From positions 33,152,851 to 33,216,850 of the forward strand of contig OY755047.1 in the NCBI GenBank assembly GCA_963576565.1: 64,000 nt of DNA, in the 5' to 3' direction. Below, in pieces: positions 23,577-36,059 of the stretch. The notes under the pieces were generated by a model. It was not told the origin of the DNA. It saw only the letters and a list, made by a program, of their open reading frames with translations, and did not search any database. Both the position numbers and the translations under genes were made by a program. Within the stretch, counting starts at the first letter, position 1. The number at the start of each line of letters is the position of its first letter. This stretch comes from Aspidapion aeneum (lineage: Eukaryota > Arthropoda > Insecta > Coleoptera > Brentidae).

Positions 23577-25785
23577 TTTAAAACAGCTGATCCCACTATT
23601 TGCTGTAATGAAATAACAAAAGTAATCTAATCTGGAATGGATGCATATATCCCACATACAATAAAACGCAGAGCTAATGCAAAACCTTGGTTCAACAACC
23701 AGTGTCAAACGGCTGTACAGAAAAAACACAGAGCATATAACCTTTGGAAACGACAACAAACCGCTCAAAACCACACAGAATTTATAGAAGCCAGAAATAG
23801 TTGCAAAATTACTATTGACGCCGCCAAAGAAACATACAATCAAAGAATAAAAAACAGGTTGCTGAATTGTCCAAGTAGTTCTAGGTCCTTTTGGTCTCTT
23901 GCAAAAGCCGTTGGATCAAACTTCACCAAGTCATCCATACCACCACTTACAGATAAAAATACTCACTTAGCCACAACATCAGAGGGAAAAGCCAATATGC
24001 TGGCCAAAATCTTTTCCTCCAACTCAAACCTAACAGTGCCAAATGGAAAAACTCCACCGTTCATTGAAAGGGTTTCCCACAGTATGCCAGAGGTACCCTT
24101 TTGTCACAGAGAAATACGAAAATCCCTTAAAAAGTTGGATACAAACAAAGCAATGGATCCAGATGGCATTCCCGCGATAGTACTCAAAAATTGTGCTAGC
24201 GAACTCACCCCAACTTTCGCAAAATTATTCAATTTATCTTATAGGCAAGGAGTATATCCATCATCATGGAAGTCTGCCGCAGTACAACCCATTCCAAAGA
24301 AAGGAAAAAAGACAGATCCGTTAAACTATAGACCAATTGCTCTACTTCCGGTGATATCAAAAGTAATGGAAAGAGTTGTGAACAATCACCTAACCAAGTA
24401 CTTGGAAAAGTACAAAATTATCAACGACAAGCAATACGGATTTCGAAAATATAGGTCAACTGTCGATTTACTTACATACGTCACTCACTTATGGCAAAAA
24501 GCGATTGAGTTGTGAGATGAAACAAGAACAATTGCCTTAGATATATCTAAAGCATTCGATAAAGTCTGGCATGAAAATCTGCTCAACAAGCTCAAAGCAA
24601 CGGGATTGTCGCCGAGACTTTGCACTTGGTTTGAAAGTTACCTTAAGGATAGATCCATTTATGTTGCACTGGATGGCCGAAACTCCAAATCTTACCAAAT
24701 AAATGCTGGTGTGCCACAGGGAGCAATCCTTTCGCCAACACTTTTTCTGATTTACATAAATGACCTCATAGATAAAACAGTAAATCCACTTTATTGCTTT
24801 GCAGATGATGGCAATGTAGTCTCCTCAGTCATACCACCCACATGTCTCTTCGCACGTGAATTCCATTACCTTAGACTAACTGAAATATCACAGATAAATA
24901 ACGACTTGGAGATAAGAGAGGACTGGGGCAACAAAAACCTTGTACAGTTCAACGCGCAGAAAACCCAAGCAGCCCTGTTTTCAAAAAAGACCAGCACTGG
25001 TGAGCCAAACATCATGCTCTCTGGAAGTGCTGTCGCATTGCAGAGCCAGTTGAACATCTTAGGAGTCACTGCAGAGACCAACATGTCTTTGCCCAGTCAC
25101 GTGGCAGATATAGCTAAAAGGGCGTCCTAAAAGCTTGGGGTGCTATTTCGTACAAGACGTCGGTATACAATAAGCCAACTGCTGACACTCTACAAAGCCC
25201 AGATTCGACCAACTATGGAGTACTGCTCACATAAATCGAGTGCGGCACCCAAACATACCTTAATGCTTTTGAATACCGTGCACAAACGAACTATCAAGCT
25301 GATCAATGACCCCACACTTACCCGCAGCTTGGATAGTCTCGAACATCGAAGAACTGTGGGCGATCTATCTCTCTTCTACAGGTATGATCACGGAAAATGC
25401 TCTGAAGTGTTGGCACGTATGATCCCCCCGGGAGTAGCACCTACTAGGCGAACACATCAAACAGACAGTAACCATCAATTTATTGTCAAAATAGAGGCAC
25501 CAAGAACCTCATTATATCAGAATTCATATCTCTGGAGAACAGCATCGCTGTGGAATAAACTCCCTGCGACAGTTTTCCCTGCAGGTTACAACCTGAACCG
25601 TTTCAAAACCAACACACACCAACATTTCCGCGCACTTGCCGCTTCTCGAGCGTGATAGGGATCTCCTTGCGAGTGCGCATACCCGTAAAAAAAAAGAAAA
25701 AAAAATTGGTATACAGTAGCGGTTGCGGCATAGCCACAACTTCAAATTTTGAGAAAAACTAATGATAATAATAATAACAATCTGC
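23577..25785 (+). mobile_element. Jockey/CR1-type non-LTR retrotransposon, 5' truncated
   Basis: A LINE-type element that begins after its endonuclease domain and keeps one reading frame from about 23577 to 25655, interrupted only by nonsense codons. It ends with a short TAA-type repeat (ATGATAATAATAATAAC at about 25761-25777), consistent with a target-primed 3' end. The upstream edge lies 66 bp from the hairpin element at 23355-23511. Confidence 0.8.
23637..25655 (+). pseudogene. Jockey/CR1-type reverse transcriptase with nonsense codons
   Basis: Order of motifs: the linker KPWFNNQCQTAVQKKHRAYN; KSLKKLDTNKAMDPDGIPA; NYRPIALLPVISKVMERVV; QYGFRKYRSTVDLLTYVTH; then, after a TGA at 24513-24515, ALDISKAFDKVWHENL (first palm Asp) and NAGVPQGAILSPTLFLIYIND; the catalytic CFADDG near 24800; and a thumb/C-terminal region with YKAQIRPTMEYCSH, SLEHRRTVGDLSLFYRY and LWNKLPATVFP. 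A second nonsense codon (TAA) lies at 25128-25130. All catalytic residues are present, so only these in-frame stops and the 5' truncation visibly disable it. Confidence 0.8.
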
Positions 25786-25794
25786 AAGTACCTA

Positions 25795-26325
25795 CCAATA
25801 AATCTTTTATTCGAAATAAACGTTCGTTTTCGTTATGCTTTTACTTATTGGCTCTGTCCGCTTATTGCAGACAATTTGGTGGACACCAAGATAAACTGAC
25901 TCAAAGTCACTTGCTGCCCGGGACAATCACTCTCACATTCATACTACATGAAGACCCAACGGGCCGGCCCACCAAGCACCCCCACGGTTCCTTTTCTCAA
26001 GGAGGATTTCATTTTGCATGATACTCTTTGTAGAGCACAGGGGTCTTTATCATGCTAGCGCTATCTACATTGTTAACACGGGACCACCGGCTTAACGTGA
26101 CTTCCGAACCACGGCCTTGTATTGATCATCAAACTTTGCCTACTTCGTTGATGCCCAAACTACGCCCAAGAAAGGCTTTACCTGAGGCTTTACCCCTACT
26201 TCCGGTAAATCTGTATTCACAAACGAATATTAGGTTCGAGTTTGTAGTGGCAGGCATGAGATTCGAACATACCATCCTCTGATTGTAAAGCGAACACACG
26301 CCCATTGCACCAGTCAGGGCTACTC
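25795..26325 (-). mobile_element. tRNA-derived SINE-like repeat (minus strand)
   Basis: The minus-strand 5' end (26323-26254) reads like a tRNA: an A-box-like CTGACTGGTGCAATGGGCG (about 26300-26318) and a B-box-like GTTCGAATCTC (26258-26268). The remaining part, down to about 25800, contains the block CGGGACCACCGGCTTAACGT (about 26080-26099), which I take as the SINE body. Boundaries are approximate and the body may be a second repeat. Confidence 0.45.
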
Positions 26326-28170
26326 AAAATAAACATTTCGAACAACTCTCTGTCAAACAGGATATTCACCTCTTCCTTCTACTTGGGTATAAAACAAGTA
26401 TCAGGTGTCAAAATGTAATGTAATGTTCGAGGACCTCTATTATATAGTAGAAGCCCTCGATACATTTGGCAAAGTTGTATGCAAAAGGTGAGACTAGAAA
26501 ACGCAAAAATTACTTGAGGCTGTTTTTATTGAGCAGATCCAAGGAATTTTTCGTAACCCAAGTGCGAAAATCCCAAATATTTGGGAAGCCCTTCTTATAC
26601 AGAATAAAATCCTAAAACTTCATGCTTGAGTGAACAAATACGACGACGTGCGCTTAAGTAAAATACAGGGTTTTCTAGATATCTTGTACAAACGAAGAGA
26701 CAAAACTTAAGTCCACAAAATATTAATTAACGATTCACTGGCGCGGCGCACGGAGGTCAGCTTGTCTAATTTAGACGATCGAAACCTCAATATCGAACTA
26801 TATTCTATCAAAACTACAAGGTCTTAAAAAAGTGCCCAAGTACCTTATTAGTAAACTCCAATACAGAAAATCGATCAACTAAGTCTTTGTCACTTGTCAC
26901 GACGACAAGTCATAGGTCTTTTGATAGCCTGTATAATGATCCGCACTTATTCCGCGCGATTTTCAAAAGTGCTCCAATTTGGTGAACCAAAGTTTATATG
27001 GTGATTTCTTCACTTTATATAATAAATATGGGTTATTGTCTGTAATTTTTACTATTAAACCATTCGCAAAGTTTCAACTAACGTGTTAATAAAAATAGAT
27101 AAAAGTTGTGTATTGAATTTTTATAATTTTTCAAATATGTATTATATATCATGGACTGAAAAATTCCGTATCATTACGTATCAATTGCGTTTGTGATTTT
27201 ATTATTTCAATCATGTATCAAGGGTTGTATTTGTGCTACAATCCGCTGCCGGTTCTTGCCGGAGTATTAGCTATGATTTATTGTTTCAGCGCTGGCGCAT
27301 GGGATTGGTCGACGTAATTTATTTAACGTGTGGCACAAGACACCGGTTTCACGGAATAAAAATCAATCCGTTTTGAACTATGTGTCTGAAAATAGTAAAT
27401 TAAAAGACTACGATAAAGAATATCAGAGCATAGTAAAAAAGCCTTGCAAAATTTAATAGGGATTAATCTATATTGATAGTATAGCAAGATTAATAGATTT
27501 AGTTAAATTTTAATGAAAAAATTATGTTAAATAAAAAAAAAGCTTTAAGCTGATTATGTACACACATTCTCAAAATATCAATTTTTGAAGTTATTTGCTT
27601 AAGAAGAAAAAAACGATATAAGACATTATTTTTGGAGGAGTACCATCTCCAGAATTGCACAGTATATTAGAATCATATTTTTTAACGCTAGGTGACATTT
27701 CCTAACTTTCAGCATCAATTTATTACAATTTCGATCGTTCAGAAACGACAAGCTGACCACCGTGCGTCGCCGTTACGTTGTTAGTTTTTAAAAATCTTGT
27801 ATGTTCATAAACCTTTTGGTCAAAAATAAAAAGCATGACCCAAGGGCGATTTTAAGTAAAACTTAGGGTGAGGGGTGATTGTCAATGAACAAATGTTTGT
27901 CATTAGATGACTTTCTAGGAGGGAATGGTAATTATATTTATTAAGTCTTCATATTTTTTTATAGGAAGCGGTTAATTAGTCCGGTGCCCCCCTTCAAGCC
28001 GCGCTTGGGTAGAAATAATTTCAATAAAAATAATTATTTTGCTAATGAAAGAAAATACTCATAATTGTTATTAATTATCAAATTGCAGCGCCGCAGTAAA
28101 ATTTTTTGTAAAAACTGTTTTTTTTCCAAAATTTGCGGTGTTTCCTGAACAAATGAAGAGGGTGAATGTT
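26326..28170. other. AT-rich non-coding stretch
   Basis: I see no gene. A block at about 26430-26475 is related to the repeat near 790-830. A short GC-containing piece near 27240-27300 has GCTGCCGGTTCTTGCCGG but no further structure. Confidence 0.45.
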
Positions 28171-28316
28171 TTAAATTACGTAACGCAAAAATTTAGAATT
28201 TTTGAACCCCTCCGTCCCCCCCTCGTTAACGCATTTTTAAGAAAAAACGCATTAAAAAACATTGAGTGTAACACAAGGCCAAACCCCCCTCCCCCCTAGA
28301 GCGTTGCGTAATTTAA
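28171..28316. mobile_element. 146-bp MITE with TTAAATTACGYAACGC ends
   Basis: TTAAATTACGTAACGC at 28171-28186 pairs with GCGTTGCGTAATTTAA at 28301-28316 (one mismatch in 16). The interior has C-rich runs on both sides (about 28207-28225 and 28285-28297). The outer sequence AAGAACAGTCCCTTATGG on the right resembles the AGGGAC...AAATTACG terminus that recurs in insect MITEs. The true end may lie about 15 bp further out. Confidence 0.55.
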
Positions 28317-29875
28317 GAACAGTCCCTTATGGCATCACATTTATGCATGTTGGGTTTACCATTCAGGAAGGGTAGTAAACCAATGGCAATGGCTTAGGTC
28401 CTAGTGTCTCATTCTGAAATTAAAATTTGAACTTAATATCTTAAAAACTGCAGTACCTAACTTTCAAGAAAAACTTGAACTACTTGTACACTCTGTAGAT
28501 TGGTAGCAAAGCGGAACTACGTTTATTTAAACTTTTAGTGATGAAATTAGTCAAGCAATTATTCTGCTTCGTTATTTTACAATAATAACAACAGTGTGAT
28601 ATTTTCAGTTTTCGCTTATTTTCTAAATACCTATTTGCTTTTTTATAATTAATTAGTTGTCATTATTTAAAATTAACAAAATCTTACATAGCTGACCAAA
28701 AACCAAGGAATTTTAAATATACATAAAGTTAAAAAGTAAATAAATAAAATGGAACCAAAGATTAGTACCTAAATTTTTTTTTTATATTATTTTAAAAACG
28801 AGAACCTTTTACACTCAATAATCCTAGTCATTTTAGTCAATTTGGAAATATCACTTATTTTTTAAATTTTGTTTTTCACCTGTCACACAAAAAGCATTTT
28901 TTAAAATTGAAAAATCGTAAAATTTTCCGCGCTGTATCTCGCGTGATTAGAATCGATCATTCCCGGTCAATGTCGAGCGATGGACTGAAATTTTCCCGAT
29001 TTTCAGGACTCCTCAAACTCCAGGAAAACCTACAACTGGAATTTCCACGCACGGGGAAAACGTAACAGAATTAAGACTAGAACAGAATACAGGAACTTAT
29101 GCATAGAATTATAATAAATTAAAATGGTAGTTGGATTAGCAAGGGAAACAGAGTTACGCAAAAAAGTTACTATACTTCAAACAATTTTCCTACGATAGGG
29201 GAGGGTAAGTTTGGTCACTGGGAGGTTCATGAGAAACCATGAACAGTGGTTTTTTTTAAAGATTTTCTTTCTTCTTTTGCTGACGTCAGTTCACATAGTT
29301 CAGTATGAATTAAAAAGAAATGATTTTTTTTATCTCTTTCAAAATTTTACGATTTTCGCCTGTCTAATTTAATATTTTAACAATATAAACTTTTAAAATG
29401 AAGATAATCGTATCGCGGTTTTGTGATTGACAAAGAATAATATTAACTTTATTTAAACAGCAGAATGATACTTGTTATGGCCAACCGCGTGCTGTCTTTG
29501 GTCATAGTAACGAGTGGCGGCGCGTGATAAAAAGCTTTGGGGGTGCACACCAAAAAATTAAAATTAAAATTTTTTCAGTGCCACGCTAACTTTTTGGGCC
29601 TTCGAGTGGGCCGTCATATCATATAATTTAGAGCAAATAATTAAAAAATGAGATATTTAGTTAGATATTAGTTACTATTACTGTTTATATAAATAAATAA
29701 TAAATTATCACACCTAGATTATTTTCTCCTCTAATGGCAAAGATGAAAATTTATTTAAATATTGCACGCTACTGCTATCAGAATTAGAAACTTCCGCCAT
29801 TGTCAAAATTCCCCAGATTAATATATCTACATCTTCGTAATAAAAAAAAATGTGTGTGCTGAAGACCATACGGCA
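28317..29875. other. AT-rich non-coding stretch
   Basis: No gene was found. A TAGGGGAGGGTAAGTTTGG word near 29196-29215 and the inverse-looking CCAAACTCACCCC near 31173-31185 may be remnants of one repeat family. Confidence 0.4.
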
Positions 29876-30092
29876 GAAGTGTAAACTTTAACAAGGCGAA
29901 ATTAATAATACTGGCCCATAACATATTCTGCAAAGCGGACCGAACCGAACTTTTCTGTGTACTGGCCTTCATCTGCATCATCATATCGCTCGCTGAATGT
30001 TTCTGACAGTTAGTCGACTCGAGCCGATTTCACCTGAATGAGCGTTACTACCCACCAAAACTGCTAAACGCGCCTAAAGAAGTTTACACTTC
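29876..30092. mobile_element. Short inverted-repeat element family GAAGTGTAAACTT, copy 1
   Basis: It begins GAAGTGTAAACTT and ends with the complementary GAAGTTTACACTTC. It is about 85-90% similar by eye to 59750-59949 across the block TCATCTGCATCATCATATCG, the GTTAGTCGACTCGAGCCGA word and CTGCTAAACGCGCCTAAAG. This copy has about 50 extra bases (about 29913-29960) containing a second CTGGCC junction. It is non-coding. Confidence 0.6.
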
Positions 30093-31234
30093 AAAAACTA
30101 CAAACATGTAAAACATCAATATTTTTATTTTTTGCATACTTAGTACTTAAAATTTCAACTCTACTCAGTATTTATTTGATTTACCGATAACATAATGATT
30201 ACTTAGTACTGAATACAAAATATCTGATACTCGAATAGGAAGTATCAGTATCTACTCGATACTTGGAAAAGTAATCGTTGCACACACAACTACTAAGTGC
30301 ACGAATTAAAAGTGCCGGTAATCTGCTCTAACATGCAACGCGAACCGACGACGCAGGGGTCATCACGGAGGTGCGGGCGGCATTGAGGCTGGTCTTTGTA
30401 TACGCGCCGTGCAGAAGGAAGGTTCAGATTCTATGTACTGTAAAATTCTATTGGGACATGTCGTCCTCTCTTTCTATATTTCGTAATTAGCATGCGACAT
30501 AACATCTAGGGTGCATAGAATTTGGTTCCAGTAAATAAAAGCGTTGTTTGCATATACGTAGTATTCCGTATATGGTTGTTTGATGGAGAGTTTGAACACG
30601 AATACGAACACATACACCAGGTATTAATTCCTAGAGTATATTGCAGTCTTTAGTGAATTTCTTTTGGGATAATTATGAATTAAATTAAGGAATGATTAAA
30701 GTTTAATATTTTTTTAAGTAAAATTTGGGAGTGCACGTGCACATGTGCACTTATGGAGAAACCGCCACTGATAGTAACTAAACTTTTCATTTGTATTTAT
30801 TTTGGTGTACAAATAACAAGAAGGTGCAAAAAAAGGACTCATAGAACATGCCTTGCATACCGCAATAGGTGTTACTGTCCAATGTTTAAGTTGTTTTTTA
30901 GTTTTGTAGCTCACTTGTTTGATTTGTATTTTTAAGAATACTTTTTAAAATAAATATTTTTGCTATAATTCTGCAAAAAAATACTTTTTACAAACATTTC
31001 ATACAGTGTCCAATGTATCTCTAGTAAAAGGGAGAGATTAGACACTTGCAACTTGTTAAAAAAACATATTTTTAAATTGCATTTTTTTAGAAAAGATATT
31101 TACTAATGAACATTATTTTATAGATAATTTATCACCCTTATAATACAAATATTACAAAAAAAGTAAAAAGTGTCCAAACTCACCCCAGGCCTATGAGTCC
31201 TAATTTTTGAGTTTGATATGAAACCATAGACGTA
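30093..31234. other. AT-rich non-coding stretch
   Basis: No gene was found. Overlapping short open frames on both strands at 30714-30935 are incidental. Confidence 0.4.
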
Positions 31235-31800
31235 ATAAGTTTGTTACACTGATGGAGCTAAACTATTGGATATGCAAACGACAGGAATTAGTGTATTATA
31301 CCTATGTGTAGAAAACTAGTCACTTCAGAAGAGCTACTCGTTTGGAGTAGTGTTTGACAGTACATAATAATACTGGCGACATCCAGATATAGTGATTTAT
31401 TTTTGGAAGAATGATAAATAAAAAAGGGAGACGCTTTTCTGTTCGTTTATTGGGTTTCAGAGATGGATTAACTCACACGGATCGAACAGATAACCGATTA
31501 CCTATGTAGGCCAGAAGTCACTTACTTTGGGCATAACTAAGTCCTGGAAAGCAGGCACAGAGAGCAGATAAGCAAGATAATTCGTGGACTGACCAAATTT
31601 GATCAGGCTAGGATAGTTGCCGGGCTGTACATAAAAAAAGTTTGACTGCTTACAGAAATTCCAAAGGGGCACAACCGACTGAAGGAGCACGTGTAACACT
31701 TACAGGAGTTGAAAAGAGTCCTTTTAGCCCAGCTTGTTGGCAGGAAAAAGAATCATCAAGACACCTGATCAAGGGCTTGTAAAGCAAACAGGAGTGAACA
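31235..31800 (+). pseudogene. Decayed RNase H region of the LOA/R1/I-type element (fragment 3)
   Basis: The start GTTTGTTACACTGATGGAGC matches the CYTDGSK coding region at 5909-5930, and the end (CTTGTAAAGCAAACAGGA near 31775) matches the tail of that element near 6716-6735. Large internal deletions and many stops have left no open frame. Confidence 0.6.
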
Positions 31801-31817
31801 ATAAGTAATCAATAACA

Positions 31818-31856
31818 TATATGTATGTATGTATGTATATGTATGTATGTATATGA
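31818..31856. repeat. (TATG)n microsatellite
   Basis: A short run of ATGTATGTATG-type tetranucleotides directly downstream of LOA/R1/I-type fragment 3. Confidence 0.8.
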
Positions 31857-34800
31857 ATTCGTCAAATGGATTTAGAAAGTAGTACTCCTTCTAAATAGGA
31901 TAAAATTCGAAAAGGGCATGTGATATTCGCCTCTCAATTGGTCCTAATGCGATGTGGGGAGATGATTATTCTCACTCTTACACATTTCCATATTTTAAAG
32001 TGGACATATGCAGAGAGTTAGAGCTCAAGGGATCGGTCTGGAGAATGAAAAAAAAATGGCTACTTTGGCCTTCTTTTTGGATCTACGGGCACCCCCACTA
32101 AGTTACATAAAATTCGACGTTTTTCCTCCTTTTTTAAAACGGCGGCGGCGTTGGCTCTGCTGAGCTTCCATAATTCTGTGGGCACAAAGCACCGCGAATA
32201 AATATGGTGCTCTTATTAAAGAGCAACTTGTTGAATGCACTACATATCTACCTTCTATATTTTATAAATATTACCCCACGTACAACCAATTATCACGAAT
32301 GATCCTGATGCATGAGCAATAAAGTCTGAATTTGTCGAGTTTTTTGAGTTGAGTTTCTCCCGGGGCTTAATAAAATTTAATGTTTGCTCGTTTTTTGCTT
32401 AGAAAATTATTATTATTTTGAATATACAGGGTGTTTAAGACTTACTTTTTTCGACGTCGCGCGTCGTAACCGCAGTTGAGTATGTTAACTGGTGTGTCTT
32501 TTTGTGTTTTTTTATTTAAAAAAACTCTTTTTTTCTTGTGTTTTTGACATCTACCTACATTTCTTTGGACTGTTCGCATTTTTAATTTTCGGATGTGACA
32601 TATGAATTACTATAATTGTACAAATATGGGCAAGCGATTAAGTTTACCCCTCAGCGTCAGGCTATACCTAATCAACAGATACGCAATTAGGGGTGTAGGT
32701 CTTACCCCACAGACTTAAGACCACCGGAGAGGTTTAAGTTGTCGATTTATTGTGAACAAACAGATTGCATAGGGGGAGATGGGAAAAACCCTTATTATAG
32801 CCCCCCTGTATCACCGCCGCCCACTGAAGCCGTGTTTTTTTACAAGAAATTAAAAAAAAAATAATATTGCACCTTATTGATTATATAATATAAAAAAATG
32901 ATCCAATGCAATTACAATTTCACAATAACGAATCTTTCTAAACGGTTTGTGGTGCAGTGGTGAAGTCTAATATTTAAGGTAACGTATGCATAGTAAATTT
33001 TTATACAGTACGTCTTTGTGTTCAATATAGTGCAATTTGGAAAGATAGTTTCAAAATTTTAAAAAAATCAAATGGAGATATGTTTTTTATATGTATGACC
33101 ATGGTTTTTAGTAAAGGATACTTAAAAAAACTTTTGCCTTTTATTGCCTGTTAGTCCGAATTAAGTTAAAATTGCCGTTAAAATATTTTACTTTTGGTTA
33201 CCAGTTTGAAGTTTTGCACCATGTTTATCCATAAAAAAACATTGGGAGACACTCGATCAGAGCTACTTCCCTCTCCCCTCACCCTAATTTTATCACAGAC
33301 AGACAAACAAACACAAAAAACAAACTTTACAAGGAAATCGTTGCTTTAGGTCAAGAAATAAATAAAAACGACATTTTGGTTTTTTTTTCTATTTTAATCT
33401 TCTTAATCAGCGACAAGAATAATACTAGTTTGCTAATTTAAACACACTGTATAAAGAATTATTATATATTTTTACTTAAAAACAAAAAGCAATACGCTTA
33501 GGCAACAATGTTTATTTTTTTTTAATAATAATATGTTTTCTTTACTTAAATCATAAATTAGTAATGGTTCGGATTTAGTGAAATTTTTGTGTAAAGAACT
33601 AGTATTTATTATTACTTAATAAAAAAACGCAATGGGCTTAGGTAATAAAGTTTAGGGGCTAAAAGGCTAGAGAAGGTATTGTTTTCAACGAAAAATTCAA
33701 ACTCTGTCCGTAACACGACAGCTACTAAACCGCTCAACAAATTTTCATGAAATTTTTAGGTAAAATAATATTCGATACCATAACGAGCTGATTAGATTTT
33801 GGTCGAAATTCCTCAACGCTAATGACAGTTTTTTGACAGTTAAAAAGTTAAAAAATGCTCACTTTTTACCGGAGCGTCGCATCAATATGTAGTTTTCGAA
33901 ATATTGTAGCGCACATTTTTTTGAAAAATTTGAAATTTGAAAAAAAAAACTGTTTTTAAGGTTGATATAGCATGGGGTTTAATCATAAGTTAACAATGAT
34001 GCAAACTTAAAGAAATACCCTGTATAAGGAAATAATTTTTATTTTATCTAATAACGAAACATAATAAGAACAAAGTTTTAAATTTAATTTAAATAATAAG
34101 TTAGCTATGGTGCAGACTTAATGACACATCCTGTATATGAAGATTGCCGTACTATATTTCTAAAAAATACTTAATATAAAATAATAAAGAAAACATAAAC
34201 GAAATAATAATATATTTGTGTCATTGTTTTAATTAAATCCTCCTAGATCATAAAAAGGACAAAATGTGCGCCGTGTGCGTCAAACGAATTAAGCATAAGG
34301 ATGGTTGAAAGGCAAAAGGGCATTAGCGACACATTATTTGAAATTTAAGTTTTAAGCACCAAAGTTTTTTATTTTATTTTTTCTGCGTCGAATGAGCTAT
34401 TATTCAGGCTTCTACGATGATTTTTTTGTCGCTTAAGTCATATGAAAAAAGAATCCTGGTTTTTTTTAACTTAGCCACAAATAATACTTTAAGTGGCCCT
34501 GCTGTAAAGTTTGAAAACTGTCGCTTATGACCTTTTACCTTTCAACCATCGAATATCCGAGAATATAGCGTATGTTCGCTCTTCTCGTATAATATATTAA
34601 ATGCCAACTGAGACCAAATCCTTGTAATTTTCCAACTGCGACGCTTATACTTTACTTTTGAATTTTTTGCTACTTTTCCTAAATATTTTAAGCTCCTTGA
34701 AATTTAAATTATTTAAAACTTTATTTATTTTTTGTATTTTTTTTACAATTTTTTAGTAAGGATAAATATTTCATAAAAAAAAAATACTACAATTTAAAAA

Positions 34801-35163
34801 TGTATTATTTAAGTTTAATATTTTTAAGATTTTCAGTATAATTTTTGTCAATTTTCCAGTTTTTACTTTGCAGAAATTGCTGCGTCATTTTTTTCAAAAA
34901 ATTGTTAATTTTTAAAAAATTTTATTTAATTAATCTGAACAAATTCGCTCTTTTACTTTTGAAACCATCTTTTTTTGTGTCGTTTATTTCTTGAATTACA
35001 CTGGTCTGCAAAAAAAAATCTTGAGTTCTGGCATTATTTCCGCTGATTCTTATGTAAGACGACGCTATAAATCCAAATATAGCTTGCGTTTTCTTCTACC
35101 ACCCACCATTTTTGAGGAAGCAGCCCTTTTACCTATTTTTATATTTTTTTGATAATAATAATA
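31857..35163. other. AT-rich non-coding stretch with degenerate direct repeats
   Basis: I see no gene. Two loose direct repeats are visible. The AAAAGCAATACGCTTAGG...AACAATGTTTA block (33485-33515) recurs as AACGCAATGGGCTTAGG...AATAAAGTTTA (33626-33655). The ATAAGTTAACAATGATGCA block with ACCCTGTATAAGGA (33984-34030) recurs at 34098-34140. These suggest an old transposon or a decayed tandem array. Confidence 0.45.
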
Positions 35164-35521
35164 TTAACAAAAAAGTTTCACGGGCACGTCCTCAGAGGTA
35201 AAGGTAGCTCGGGGACGAGTTTCGGCCTCATTAGGCCTCATTCAGCTCAGGCTGTTTTCTGGGAGCAGATTATATCTGTCTCCGTCGCGACGTCAAAATT
35301 AGCCTCAAAACCGAGGCAACCCCGACCGAAGCTGCAAATTGACAGTTAGTCTCTCCTCAGTAAACACCATATTTCATGTTTCTTTTTCAGATACTCACAT
35401 CATCATTTCATCTCCTTCCATTTTATGGTTATGCTCGAGCTGAATGAGGCCTAATGAGGCCGAAACGCGTCCCCGAGCTACCTTTACCTTTAAGGACTTG
35501 CCCGTGAAACTTTTTTGTTAA
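35164..35521. mobile_element. TTAA-flanked inverted-repeat element (MITE)
   Basis: The sequence 35168-35517 has terminal inverted repeats of about 81 bp with about four mismatches. They begin CAAAAAAGTTTCACGGGCA and contain GGTAAAGGTAGCTCGGGGAC and GGCCTCATTAGGCCTCATTC. The element is bordered on both sides by TTAA (35164-35167 and 35518-35521), the target duplication of piggyBac- and Kolobok-type transposons. The interior of about 190 bp is non-coding, so it would depend on a transposase from elsewhere. Confidence 0.75.
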
Positions 35522-35865
35522 GACATTTCACCTCGTGAACTTCCTTCAAATTTAAAAAAAATCCAGGGCTCAGGCTGTTTTCTGGGAGCAGATTATATCT
35601 GTCTCCGTCGCGACGCCAAAATTAGCCTCAAAACCCAGGCAACCCTGACCGAAGCTGCAAATTAACAGGTGGTCTCTCCTCAGTGAACACCATATTTCAT
35701 ATTTCTTTTTCAGATACGCACATCATCATTTCATCTCCTTCCATTTTATGGTTATGCTCGGGCTGAATGAGGCCTAATGAGCTACCTTTACCTCTGAGGA
35801 CTTGCCCGTGAAACTTTTTTGTCAAGACTTTTTACCTCGTGAACTTCCTTCAAATTTAATAATAA
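35248..35865. repeat. Tandem duplication over the TTAA element
   Basis: The block from TCAGGCTGTTTTCTGGGAGC (about 35248) to CCTCGTGAACTTCCTTC (about 35556) is repeated from about 35572 to 35860. The second unit includes the inner part, the right terminal repeat and the same right flank. It lacks about 21 bp of the repeat (the GGCCGAAACGCGTCCCCGAGC portion) and has TCAA instead of TTAA at its end. Because flanking host sequence is duplicated too, this is a tandem duplication, not a second insertion. Confidence 0.7.
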
Positions 35866-36059
35866 TATTATCGACATAAATTTAAATTTTTAAGTATAAA
35901 GAGAGCTATTTTAGTTTCAAACAATAATAAATACACGGGCTCACCCACCCACACAAAAAATAGCTTAAAATTCGACATCATGAGGCTTCGTGCTCGCCCA
36001 AGAGGCGTCGGGCCTCCCCAAGACATATTCCTGGGTACTCCACTGATAAATAAGAACTT

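Noticed and set aside
27300..36000. A large unrecognised gene or system in the AT-rich middle region
   Set aside because: I read both strands for domain motifs, long frames and splice-bounded open segments and found only short incidental frames and repeat remnants.
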